DNA of 64,000 nucleotides, taken from IMG/VR virus record IMGVR_UViG_3300047325_000170, positions 47,161-111,160 of that record; one strand, 5' to 3'. This DNA comes from a virus. This document shows, one piece after another, positions 9,301 through 16,921 of the stretch; the stretch's first letter is position 1, and the number at the start of each line of letters is the position of its first letter. The translations under genes and the position numbers were made by a program. The notes beneath the pieces are model-generated. The model saw nothing but the letters and a program-made list of their open reading frames with translations, was not told the origin of the DNA and searched no databases.

Positions 9301-11583
9301 GCGTGTCTTCGCCTTGGCCGAACCGTAGGGCGCAATCGCCCGCGCACCCTTCCCGTAGCTGCCGCGCTGGACGCCTTCGTCATAGCCCGCATCGCTGTCG
9401 TCAGCGTCGTCTTGGGTATCGTCATTGATCGCAGCAATCGCCCGATCAGAACCGGGCAGGCCCACCGCGCCCATCGGCAGGATCTGGCCCGAGGCGGTGA
9501 CAAAGCCGGTGAGTTCTTGGTTAGCAGCCTTTTCTTTGATTTGCTCGTTGAGGGTGCGAAGATCTCCGCGGTACTTGGGATTGCGTTCGCCCTGGTGGGG
9601 GCCAGAGATCAAATACGGAAGATCCTCCGCATGCATGTATTTCGTCGGCTTGAGGATCGGGCCGAGAATTGGGTTGAGGAGGGCGCCCCAGGGTGAAGTG
9701 GGCTCAAAGAGCGGGGCGGAGATCGGATAGGGGCGGTCCTTGTAGTGCTTCTTCTCGTAGTGATAGCGATCAAAGAGGAAGTGCTGCGCCCAACTGAAGG
9801 GATGCGTCGGTGTGGGGAGGGCGGCATTAGCGTAGTATTCATCAACTGAACCGAAAAGGGTGTCGGTCTTGGTGATGTCGCCAGCTAAGGCTTGACGATG
9901 AGCATTGGGAGCAAAGTACTGGATGCGCTCGCCGCGGAACGGCGTGCTCGATCCGAAGCTCCACCAGCGGCCCTTGCGGACCGGGACATAGCCACTGTCC
10001 TGTTGCTCCTTGAGTTCCTCTTGGCTGAGGCCAACCTTCGCATCGACGAAGGGGTGGGCGATGTGAGAGAGGACACCGCCGGAGAGCTCATCGACATGCT
10101 TGAGCCACGGACTGATCCCAAGCTTGTCCTTAAGTCCCGCCCACCAGAGCTCACCCTTATCCTTGGCGAGCTGTGCTTGATCGGTCGGGCGGCGCCCCAT
10201 GAGCTTGCCGAGTTCATCGTTGAGATAGCCTGCGTAGAAGATCCCCGCCGCGATAGGCAAGGCCCGCTTGAGCATGACATTCGCAAAGTAGGCGGTCGGA
10301 CCCTTAAAGGCTAGCTTCCCGAGCTTGAACTCGGTGGATGATCCCGACATCGCAAGCCATGGGAAGAGGCCATTGTAGGCCATGCCCGTGTTGATACGCT
10401 CGAGGAGATGATAGGCGGCAAAGGTGCCGGTGTTGATCTCGGTTCCGCGGGTTGCCCCGAAGAACATGTTCTTGAGACCAGTGGGCGTGAACTCCATGGC
10501 CCGTGCCACCCCGAAGGGCAGCTGATCAGCAAGGCGTCGTGCCTCGGGAAGATCCTCGACTGCAATGTTTCCGAAGCGGGACTGCCAGAACTTCTCGCGG
10601 CCCTCTTTGCTCCAGATTGCCGCGCCGCGCTCATTGAGGCCAACGTCGAAGAAGCGTTGCGCACGAGCTCGTAAGCTGGTGTTTCCGGGATCGCGAATCG
10701 CAGCGATCTTCTCGAGCTTCTCATTGAGCGTCTCAAGGTTGAAAAGCCGCACCCCTTCTTCCTGAGAGATTCCCCGCTCTTCGCGGATAACATCTCCCCG
10801 GATCCTTGAGATGAGTTTTTGATTGCGACTAATGCGAGCATGGATATTGCCGACATCATAGCTCTCGCCGAGGAGATCGCCACGCATGCGCTCGATGGCG
10901 TTCTTCTTCTCGCCAATCCCCGCCTTACCATAGAGCCAGTACTTGCCTTCAATGGTATGGATCTTGCTCCACAGTAGCTGTGGAGGCGCCCCTTCGCCCG
11001 GGCTATCAAGAAGGGCTTGAACGACGTGAACCTTACCACCGACGAAGTAGGCACGGGCGTGCTCTGAGATCCCGCGCTTCTGGAGTTCTTCAGGGGTGAG
11101 GAGGCCGAGCTTGCCGATTCTCCCGAGGGCTTGGAACTGAGAGGTCGACTTGCCGGCCGTCCCATACATCTCACGGAGTTCAGGACCGAAGGCGAGCTTA
11201 TCGGCGATCTGGAGCGGCAGGAAGGTCTGAGACGCTTTCTGCCACGCGGTCATCAGCGGCGAGCGGCTAATGAACATCCCCAGGGCATGGATGCTATTGG
11301 CTTCAGGGGCCTTGCCCTGCAGGTGGTTGTAAAGGAGATTGGTTTCGATGGTCCGCCGCTGCATGGCACGCAGGGCAGTCGTTTGCTTCATCCAGCCAGG
11401 TGGCGTGAAGGCGAGGCCGCCCTGTTGGAAGGCGACCTGCATCTCCGCAGCAAGGGTCTTATCAGCCCACGGCTTGAGGCCCTTGCCCAACGCAAAAAGA
11501 CCGCCGACAGTAGCTGCTCCGGTGAGGAGCGAACGGCGGCGGTCGTCTTCGCTGTTGGGGGGGTTGTAGCCGTACTCAGCCAC
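6397..11583 (-). CDS. Giant tail-region protein (1,728 aa): tape-measure or ejection protein with embedded RecB/Cas4-like nuclease motif
   Basis: GTG start. It sits directly after the two tail-assembly-chaperone-like genes, the usual tape-measure position, and ends in TAATG with the 1,912-aa gene. Gly/Ala-rich hydrophobic helices appear near residues 18-36, about 440-460, and in a pair around 1360-1410, which fits a protein that enters membranes during DNA ejection. Around residues 1000-1090 there is a PD-(D/E)XK-type arrangement: GTVDF (D1023), then IEIHT (E1033, H1035), then a conserved-looking QLNLDMAEL helix and a YVNR strand, as in RecB/Cas4 nucleases. The expected Lys is His1035. A charged coiled-coil stretch (about 1420-1530) follows. 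Whether it is tape measure, nuclease or both is inference. Confidence 0.65.
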   Translation of the reverse strand: MAEYGYNPPNSEDDRRRSLLTGAATVGGLFALGKGLKPWADKTLAAEMQVAFQQGGLAFTPPGWMKQTTALRAMQRRTIETNLLYNHLQGKAPEANSIHALGMFISRSPLMTAWQKASQTFLPLQIADKLAFGPELREMYGTAGKSTSQFQALGRIGKLGLLTPEELQKRGISEHARAYFVGGKVHVVQALLDSPGEGAPPQLLWSKIHTIEGKYWLYGKAGIGEKKNAIERMRGDLLGESYDVGNIHARISRNQKLISRIRGDVIREERGISQEEGVRLFNLETLNEKLEKIAAIRDPGNTSLRARAQRFFDVGLNERGAAIWSKEGREKFWQSRFGNIAVEDLPEARRLADQLPFGVARAMEFTPTGLKNMFFGATRGTEINTGTFAAYHLLERINTGMAYNGLFPWLAMSGSSTEFKLGKLAFKGPTAYFANVMLKRALPIAAGIFYAGYLNDELGKLMGRRPTDQAQLAKDKGELWWAGLKDKLGISPWLKHVDELSGGVLSHIAHPFVDAKVGLSQEELKEQQDSGYVPVRKGRWWSFGSSTPFRGERIQYFAPNAHRQALAGDITKTDTLFGSVDEYYANAALPTPTHPFSWAQHFLFDRYHYEKKHYKDRPYPISAPLFEPTSPWGALLNPILGPILKPTKYMHAEDLPYLISGPHQGERNPKYRGDLRTLNEQIKEKAANQELTGFVTASGQILPMGAVGLPGSDRAIAAINDDTQDDADDSDAGYDEGVQRGSYGKGARAIAPYGSAKAKTRQKIRESNEKLKAAQRFTPGRMLEGTQAPGLFKSQDPNDPRSLKRLINPNDPRYQAGLGYYSLTEIGGIYGFAAASTVDYPYSNLPTLQSAGRMTSFERQYWDNWNTGGMLPTPGLSEAFRRFLPHRYHSNTEYNPIRNTMPTWLPGQGGEDPAYFLDFLHGDPYVTIPNGEARLPGAAYEKLHGIPAMDLKLRSTQIGYSRDGLYGLLTGDHEPFYAYSQEIAERGGELHEKIKHELLGESPGGKRDVSYDDKKLGISGTVDFVTKDGNPIEIHTLSQKRYRELHDTIDARHREQLNLDMAELGAKQGGIVYVNRDNPNEQRSAQLTFDQDLYDKTIAKVDDVRKQIAKETKEGLWSQGQFYDDVTKLEILGDVAPWSSQYRRYRDYLVHLPEGVLSDEDRARIKTVKEQVTQRKHRVTMAPYHLRYAQLDYETVHIDKMIDNNTFTTLEHPDNPIRLAGVHVRSDADATTWLSQNLGPGRTVKIGYAHDQAQRVSKDTLNTIHAVVFSHGRMLNREAIDQDYGSETQDSSPAGMHAQYTSNEIAWAGALERIGHLPITLLHNKYMALDSPIELYKRTQVYGKDWQDWKHPFRDYIFPSFESAAAQGIAGMAVAGAIGYFLGVGPLYGGKLIERLPNTKFGFKLGKIQLKSRAILMGASMAIAGALAFSHKVSQDPIPEYRKKERETKEYFDILKYMKYEGLYEKTRAYVLKHEHKDIGAIIDRYEREGDDRKHRISQLRQEKRRIIIKGDKKKQAKRLHEINQEISELQSYRKELKLTRDDILAIQYRQVAQTTLYGAKPGSDLQKVLLSLDPKEREFFQAFLKAPGPERKEILKMVPKNERRFLQAAYGLKVDEKPELIEYFKHHYLPPADWNGWQAENSLDDYRLVVTKQEGLDMTSQGFWPQDEERVSELGIKDIRPFRETPGNIKANLHRVLDGMGLRDIDIQLYPNNAQQHQVNMQIQQAA

Positions 11584-11595
11584 GTAGGAAGTCCT

Positions 11596-12342
11596 TTACG
11601 ATCTGTTCTGTTTGAGACTTGCCATCAGTTGCTGACGACGTTGTGCTTTCTCGAACTTTGGTAGGACTTCACTGAGCGGCTTGAGGGCTGCTCGATCTGC
11701 GCCGTCGATGACCCCGAGGGTTGATCCACTCTCGTCGGCGACCTGTTGATTCTTGTTGAGGCGCTCTTGAAGTTCGGCCATGCGTTCTTTGTTATTGAGG
11801 CCACGCGGTGGCTTGATTGGTTTCTCTTCTTCTTTCTTACTCTGCTGGATCTTCAGCCCCGGCGTCGTCGCTTCAAGGATCCAACAAGCCCGTGCATAGG
11901 CATCGAAGAGTTGATCGTGACTCCAATCACTGTAGCGGGCGAAAAGCCCCCCGCCATCAAAGGCATAGTCGATCATCGTCTCCATCTGAGCTTCAAAGTC
12001 TTCAACGATACGCCCCTGGTAGAAGCCGAGGCGTCCTTCCATATCGATGATGCCGGAAGAATTGAGGACCTGAGCGCAGATAGCATCCGGTACACCGGCC
12101 GGTCCATCTTGGACTGCGGGGGCATCTGCCTTCCATCCCTCGGGCCAGAGGAGCGTTGTCTCGCAGACTTCTTCGGCGCGTTCGAGCTCGTCTTCGATAT
12201 GAATAATAGCTCGGTACTCACGCCGCGAGAGTCGCCGGTAGATGTAGATCTGCTCGACGTGCTGGAATAAGAAAATAGCCCCGTAGTCAGCAATCCAACT
12301 ACGGAAGCGTTCCTCCGGCGGCGCTTGCGGCGCTGCCTCCAC
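11596..12342 (-). CDS. Tail assembly chaperone-like protein (248 aa)
   Basis: The start is GTG in TAAGGAGTG: it lies 3 nt after the preceding stop, and the SD-like AAGGAG overlaps it, which suggests translational coupling. The N-terminal half carries YIYRRLSRREYR, then ETTLLWPEGW, DGPAG and NSSGI. The same order (YR-LTR-E-W, CLFP, PAG, SAF) occurs in the 158-aa protein encoded just upstream. The C-terminal half is charged and helical. Such pairs before the tape measure act as tail assembly chaperones in many phages, coating the tape measure and absent from the mature virion. There is no sign of the programmed frameshift used by lambda-like phages; here the two are separate genes. Confidence 0.55.
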   Translation of the reverse strand: MEAAPQAPPEERFRSWIADYGAIFLFQHVEQIYIYRRLSRREYRAIIHIEDELERAEEVCETTLLWPEGWKADAPAVQDGPAGVPDAICAQVLNSSGIIDMEGRLGFYQGRIVEDFEAQMETMIDYAFDGGGLFARYSDWSHDQLFDAYARACWILEATTPGLKIQQSKKEEEKPIKPPRGLNNKERMAELQERLNKNQQVADESGSTLGVIDGADRAALKPLSEVLPKFEKAQRRQQLMASLKQNRS

Positions 12343-12345
12343 TCC

Positions 12346-12822
12346 TTAGAGCTGAATGCTCTCCGCGACGGGTTGGAAAGCGGAGTAGGCATAGAACTCT
12401 TGCATCACGACTTGGACAGCACCGGCCGGCATGTTCTGCAACACGGTGCGGTCCGAGCAATCCGGGAAGAGACAGATCTTCGTGAAGAGGGTATCTTCGC
12501 GTTGATCGGGATCTTCGATAGCGGAAATAAGCTTCTGAACGGCCTTCCACTCAAGGCGCGTCATCGTGCGATAGACACATCCACTGCCATCGGCGAAGAG
12601 CACGCAGAGCACCTTGCTGTGAGGATACTTAAGCTTGATTTCCTCGACCTGAGAGCGCGTGGGGCCGCCTTCATAGAGAGGCTCATCCTGACCGAGCGTC
12701 TCAAGGACGCTGGCGGTCTTCGGTGGCTCTTCGGCAACGACGGGGGCAACGACGGGGAATTCTTCAGCGAAGGGAATTGCATCGAGGGCAGCTTGCTGTT
12801 CGGCGGTTAACTCTTCAGACAA
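12346..12822 (-). CDS. Tail assembly chaperone-like protein (158 aa)
   Basis: TTG start with AAGGG about 10 nt upstream. A Glu/Pro/Ala-rich N-terminus (1-55) is followed by a compact domain: CVYRTMTRLEW (about 83-93), KICLFPDCS, MPAGAV and AYSAF. This arrangement recurs in the next gene and is typical of tail assembly chaperone families of large myophages. It stands between the tube-type proteins and the giant genes, as expected for that role. The assignment rests on position and motif pattern; no database match was possible. Confidence 0.55.
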   Translation of the reverse strand: MSEELTAEQQAALDAIPFAEEFPVVAPVVAEEPPKTASVLETLGQDEPLYEGGPTRSQVEEIKLKYPHSKVLCVLFADGSGCVYRTMTRLEWKAVQKLISAIEDPDQREDTLFTKICLFPDCSDRTVLQNMPAGAVQVVMQEFYAYSAFQPVAESIQL

Positions 12823-12852
12823 AACACATCAAACCCTTGGGAGATCGTGCAC

Positions 12853-13554
12853 TTACAAGCTTACGATAGAGCGATTGGGCGCATTGATATCAGTAGCGAT
12901 GAACTGGAACATCTCTTGGATGTTTTCACCAGAGAGGTCGATGCGTTGGCCGACCGACATCAGGCTGACTCCCTCAATCGTACGGACGCGTCCGCTATTA
13001 CGAGCAGTGATGTCAATACTGTCGATATCTCCGTAGACGAGCAAGATCTGAAAGTTCGTATTAGTGAAGTAAGGAACACGCGAGAGATCGGTTTGCCCTT
13101 GGTTGATGATCGTCTCGAGATTGCCCCAGTTGATGTTCTTTTGATTCTGGATCCACTGTTGATAGCCGGTCGGGTCCGTCTGGGGGTCCGGCATCGCCGT
13201 TGGGGCATAGGGATTCGGTTGAAGGGTCTGCGAGGCGAGCGGCGCCGCTTCTTGGTCATTGATGCTATTGACCAACTCATGGAGGTAATCGCCCGGCCGC
13301 AGGTTGATACAGAAAGACCCCTGGACGATACGCGTCCCTGGGATAATCCTATTAGCAGTATAGGATGCGTAGGAATAGATTGGGTATTGGTTTTCGGTCA
13401 ACGCGCATTGAAACTCACAGATTTCGTCGATGTAATTGCCAGCCAAGAAGAGCGAGACGTCAACCCCGGAGAAGTATTCAACAGGATAGACTTCGTTGTA
13501 GGCCGGTGTGTAGGGGTTGACCTGCGCCCCGCGGTAGGGAGTGATGAAGGACAT
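12853..13554 (-). CDS. Tail tube-type structural protein, paralogue 3 (233 aa)
   Basis: The ATG overlaps the upstream stop as TAATG. It shares the overall pattern of the two upstream tube-type proteins: FSGVDVSLFLAGN, then a PIYSY segment, IVQGSFCINL (matching IAGNLVF and IAGSLIF), a long insertion, then ITARNSG, IEGVSLMSVGQRIDLSG and FQFIATDI near the C-terminus. Similarity is weaker than between paralogues 1 and 2, so it may form a specialised ring (tail terminator, initiator or baseplate end) rather than the main tube. It acts in the virion tail. Confidence 0.55.
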   Translation of the reverse strand: MSFITPYRGAQVNPYTPAYNEVYPVEYFSGVDVSLFLAGNYIDEICEFQCALTENQYPIYSYASYTANRIIPGTRIVQGSFCINLRPGDYLHELVNSINDQEAAPLASQTLQPNPYAPTAMPDPQTDPTGYQQWIQNQKNINWGNLETIINQGQTDLSRVPYFTNTNFQILLVYGDIDSIDITARNSGRVRTIEGVSLMSVGQRIDLSGENIQEMFQFIATDINAPNRSIVSL

Positions 13555-14204
13555 TAGGCGATGACGGCCCCGGAACTAACCACCGTCGGATAGGCTGGTT
13601 GGAGGGGAACGTAGTCGAGAGCGATGTAGGACATCTGCTCCTCAAGGATCAGGTCATCGATACCGGCAGTTATGCCATTCGTGACAATCTCAACGCCGAT
13701 GATCTTCGCGAGCGATGACTGCCCATACTCATTGACCATGGTGATTGTGATATCGAAAGGGGGAACTTCGTCCGCCTGCATGCGGGCAATGACTGCGGGA
13801 AGGTTTCCCGTTGCCGTCGAGTAGTTCGTATTGACCTGTTGGTAGTAGCTCGAAACCGCGTTCTCGACGGCGTAGAGGCTCTCTCGGTCAAACATCGTAA
13901 AGATCAGAGATCCCGCAATGGTCCGGCAGCCACGGGTGAAGCCTCGGGGGTTGATGGACTTTAAGGCGCGGACCGGCACCTTGTCACGGTGGGTCGAAAT
14001 CGAGACCGTCTGGAGGGTCGCAATCGTGATCGGAGCGGTGATCAGGGGCGAGGGGTTAAAACCCACCCCCGGCTGATACTGGTCATTGGTCAGCATCGGG
14101 ACCGTAATCGAACAGACGATGTCGCAGCCGGCGTAGCTCGAGAAGAGCGACGTCATGTAGGCGTTGGGGCCAGTCGGGAGCATGGCGGGCAGGTAGCTAG
14201 ACAA
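13554..14204 (-). CDS. Tail tube-type structural protein, paralogue 2 (216 aa)
   Basis: TTG start with AGGA 7 nt upstream. It aligns by eye with the 256-aa protein upstream: GCRTIAGSLIFTMFDRESL matches GKRGIAGNLVFVMFDRDAL, and VPPFDITITMVNEYG matches VPPFDITITFANEYG, followed by IIGVEIV and GIDDLILEEQMSYIA. The shared fold is presumably the beta-barrel of myophage tail tubes. A strong intrinsic terminator (14240-14273) separates it from paralogue 1, suggesting lower expression and a minor role. Confidence 0.65.
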   Translation of the reverse strand: MSSYLPAMLPTGPNAYMTSLFSSYAGCDIVCSITVPMLTNDQYQPGVGFNPSPLITAPITIATLQTVSISTHRDKVPVRALKSINPRGFTRGCRTIAGSLIFTMFDRESLYAVENAVSSYYQQVNTNYSTATGNLPAVIARMQADEVPPFDITITMVNEYGQSSLAKIIGVEIVTNGITAGIDDLILEEQMSYIALDYVPLQPAYPTVVSSGAVIA

Positions 14205-14239
14205 GGCTCATCCTAGAGGTGGAGCTAAACTACGCTAGC

Positions 14240-14273
14240 CAAAACAAAGAAGGGAGAGCCGAAGCTCTCCCTT
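14240..14273 (-). terminator. Rho-independent terminator after the tube gene
   Basis: Perfect 10-bp stem (14250-14259 with 14264-14273) closed by a tetraloop that reads TTCG on the minus strand, followed by CTTTGTTTTG. It lies between the two closest tube paralogues and probably reduces transcription of the downstream genes. Confidence 0.85.
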
Positions 14274-14305
14274 CCAGAGTATCACAAAAGCGGGGTCTTT
14301 GCCAG

Positions 14306-15076
14306 TTAGGACGTTTTGCCGGTCTGGCCGTTCGGGGTAACCGAGGACTGGCTGATGGGCGAGCTGGTGTTGGCGATACCGCTCGTGTAGAAGCCAGGGC
14401 GCAGACGCTGTGCCTTACGGGCGATGAAGGTGCAGGCACGCTCGAGGTTGATGTCGTCGATGGAGACGCCGGTTCCCTCGTTGAGGATTTCGACGTCTTG
14501 GATGATCATGTTCGCGGCGTTGCCATATTCGTTCGCGAAGGTGATCGTGATGTCGAAGGGTGGGACCTGATCTTCGTAGGTCCAGAACTCACCAGGCTGG
14601 TCGCCGTGGAGTTGGACGAAGGGCGTGCTGTTCGCGGCAACCTGGGCGGCGTTGGCAGCATTGAACTGCACGACCGTCGAGAGGTTGTTGAGTGTCGAGT
14701 TAAGCGGGAGACCGTTGTAGACACCGGCTTGGTTGACCAGGTTCGTTGGCTGGGCGTTGACCTGGATCACACCCTGATTGCCGGCTGCCGTGTACTGTGG
14801 GATCGTGCCGAATTGAGCAGCTGCCTGCTCCATTTCGACGAGAAGCGCGTCGCGGTCAAACATGACGAAGACGAGATTCCCGGCGATGCCACGCTTACCG
14901 CGGCTGAAGGAGAGCGGGTCGGGGTCCCCGAGGACATAGATGGGACCCTTCTCACGCTGAATGTTAATCGTGATCGCCTGGAGCTCTCCGATGACCTGCC
15001 CGTTGAAGGTGGCAATGGCGTCCGCACCCGAAAAGCTGGTGTAGGTGCCGTCAGTGCCCAGATTGAAATTTGCCAA
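14306..15076 (-). CDS. Tail tube protein, paralogue 1 (256 aa)
   Basis: TTG start with GAGGT 7 nt upstream. It lies immediately after the larger sheath gene, the standard sheath-then-tube order of contractile phages. Key segments are GELQAITINIQREKGPIYVLG (about 27-47), IAGNLVFVMFDRD (about 63-75), PPFDITITFANEYG (about 178-191) and GVSIDDINLERACTFIA. A strong terminator follows it, as expected for an abundant protein. Its role would be the inner tube of the contractile tail. The family assignment comes from context and the paralogue set rather than a searched match. Confidence 0.65.
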   Translation of the reverse strand: MANFNLGTDGTYTSFSGADAIATFNGQVIGELQAITINIQREKGPIYVLGDPDPLSFSRGKRGIAGNLVFVMFDRDALLVEMEQAAAQFGTIPQYTAAGNQGVIQVNAQPTNLVNQAGVYNGLPLNSTLNNLSTVVQFNAANAAQVAANSTPFVQLHGDQPGEFWTYEDQVPPFDITITFANEYGNAANMIIQDVEILNEGTGVSIDDINLERACTFIARKAQRLRPGFYTSGIANTSSPISQSSVTPNGQTGKTS

Positions 15077-15129
15077 GAGTCATACCTCTAGATAGAGCTA
15101 CCTGAGCTCCAGGTTCTAGCACTAACCTA

Positions 15130-16809
15130 TTAGGTTACTCCACCTTGTTGGCTGCTGCTGCCGGACTGGGTGATCGCTCCCGGTGCAGTGAGCGAGATCG
15201 TGACGTAGATCTTCCGGATCTGCAGAGCGGGAACGAGCTGCAGGTTGATCTGGAAGGTACCGGCGATCTGGTTCGCTGCCGTAGCGTTGATGTTCCAGGT
15301 GTAGTCAAGCAGGGCACCTGAGCTCTTGAGAGCCGCGAGTGCGGAGTTGACGGCGGTACCCATGGCGTTAATCGTAGCGGGGTTGGCTGCTCCGCCGATG
15401 AAGCCGGCGCAAGCCTGACGGACCGCTTCCATCGAGGCGTAGGTGATACGCAGCGTGGAGAGCTTGGCGAAGTCTCCACCAGAGACTTCGTAGGTCTGGT
15501 CAGCAACCGTGCGGACCGATCCCTGCTGGGTGTTGAAGACCACGAAGCCCGGACCGGAACCGACGAGGGTGTTGATGACCGAGGCTCCGTAGTTGTAGGA
15601 GAGGCCGACAACCGAAGAGAGGGTCTTGTTCGTCATACCGATTTGCGGCTGGATGGTCGTCGACTTTCCAGCGTAGGTTGCGGCGCCGTCCATGACGTAG
15701 TTGCCAAGGCGCTGGTTGTTGAGGATCGGGTCGGGACCGACGCAGATGTTGAGCAAGTACCCGATGTTCAGAGCCGCACCCGCCGTGGTCAAGACCTCAG
15801 CGTTTGAGACCGCCGGGCTGTTCGTGTTGTAGCCCGAGAGGTAGTTGAAGTTGTACTTTGTTAACGCCAACTGATTGCCGCGACGAACCGCGTTCGTGAA
15901 GGTCGGCACCGAGAGGGGAGCAACTGAGATCACACCGTAGCAGGACTGGGTATCGACCGAGACGCGCGCACAGAACTGCGCGAGATTCTGACCGAACCAG
16001 ACCGTATCGCCGCTGTTTGCATTGGCGATGGTTGGGTTGCCGGAGGCATCGAGCGCGTAGGTGGGCTGCAGGTAAGCACCCAGGGGGCAGACGACGTCCA
16101 CGCCGTAGGTCTCGAGCTGCATGTAGGCCGCAACGAGCGCGTCATTGTACTGCGCATCGGTGAGGTTGGTGCCGTCGTTACCACCGCTGAAGTTGGTCGG
16201 GCCAGAGTTCACAACGTTGATCGTGGCGAGGGGGTTCCCTGACGTGCTCGCCTGCGTTGCGACAACGTTGATCGTCGAGAAGTTAACCGCGTTCATCAGG
16301 TCGCCCCAGATGCCGCCCACCGGGATCGGGAAGGCGTGCGCGACGCCATCGAGGGTCGTGATGGTCAGAGATCCAGCGCCTGTGCCGGGAGCAACAACCG
16401 TTGCCGTCAGGCCATTGTACTTCACGCCGGGGTAGTTCGCGGTGAGGGTCACGCTATTCGCGGGGGTGACCGTGTCGGTGATAACAACTGAAGAACCCGT
16501 GCCCGAAACGCGCACGAGGTTGATGTTGGTGCAGCCAGCTTGGAAGGCTTCGTAGACGCCGCGAGTGAGCGACTTCGCCAGAATCGGCGCAGCCGTAATC
16601 GACGGCGCTGCCGTGGTGATCCCGAAGATCTGCTCGGCTTGAGCAATCGAGGTGATCTGGATCGGCGTGTAAAGGGGGCCGTCCGTCGCCACACCAAGCA
16701 GCAAGACTGCGTCGGTGAGATTCTGCGGCGGTTGTGCAACCTTGAGGCCGAAGTCCTGAATCTGGGCTACAAAGCCTGGAGTATTCGGGTAGATGTCGGA
16801 GATTGGCAA
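15130..16809 (-). CDS. Contractile tail sheath protein (559 aa)
   Basis: I chose TTG at 16809 because AAGGAGAG lies about 8 nt upstream; a longer reading from 16839 places that site inside the gene. The N-terminal part has VLLLGVATDGP and the sheath-like NINLVRVSGTGSSV. The C-terminal domain has FAKLSTLRITYASMEAVRQA, a GALLDYTWNI strand and RKIYVTISL, typical of tail sheath C-terminal domains. The same C-terminal pattern occurs in the 358-aa protein at 17849. It forms the contractile outer tube. The stop is TAA followed directly by TAG. Confidence 0.75.
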   Translation of the reverse strand: MPISDIYPNTPGFVAQIQDFGLKVAQPPQNLTDAVLLLGVATDGPLYTPIQITSIAQAEQIFGITTAAPSITAAPILAKSLTRGVYEAFQAGCTNINLVRVSGTGSSVVITDTVTPANSVTLTANYPGVKYNGLTATVVAPGTGAGSLTITTLDGVAHAFPIPVGGIWGDLMNAVNFSTINVVATQASTSGNPLATINVVNSGPTNFSGGNDGTNLTDAQYNDALVAAYMQLETYGVDVVCPLGAYLQPTYALDASGNPTIANANSGDTVWFGQNLAQFCARVSVDTQSCYGVISVAPLSVPTFTNAVRRGNQLALTKYNFNYLSGYNTNSPAVSNAEVLTTAGAALNIGYLLNICVGPDPILNNQRLGNYVMDGAATYAGKSTTIQPQIGMTNKTLSSVVGLSYNYGASVINTLVGSGPGFVVFNTQQGSVRTVADQTYEVSGGDFAKLSTLRITYASMEAVRQACAGFIGGAANPATINAMGTAVNSALAALKSSGALLDYTWNINATAANQIAGTFQINLQLVPALQIRKIYVTISLTAPGAITQSGSSSQQGGVT

Positions 16810-16921
16810 GTCACTCTCTCCTTGAGAGGAGATCAACAAACTCTAACTTACCCTGCATCTAGCGAACAGGCTCTTCAGCCCTAGCGCTCAGGTAATCTTG
16901 CGTGTACCTCTGGAGAGAGGC

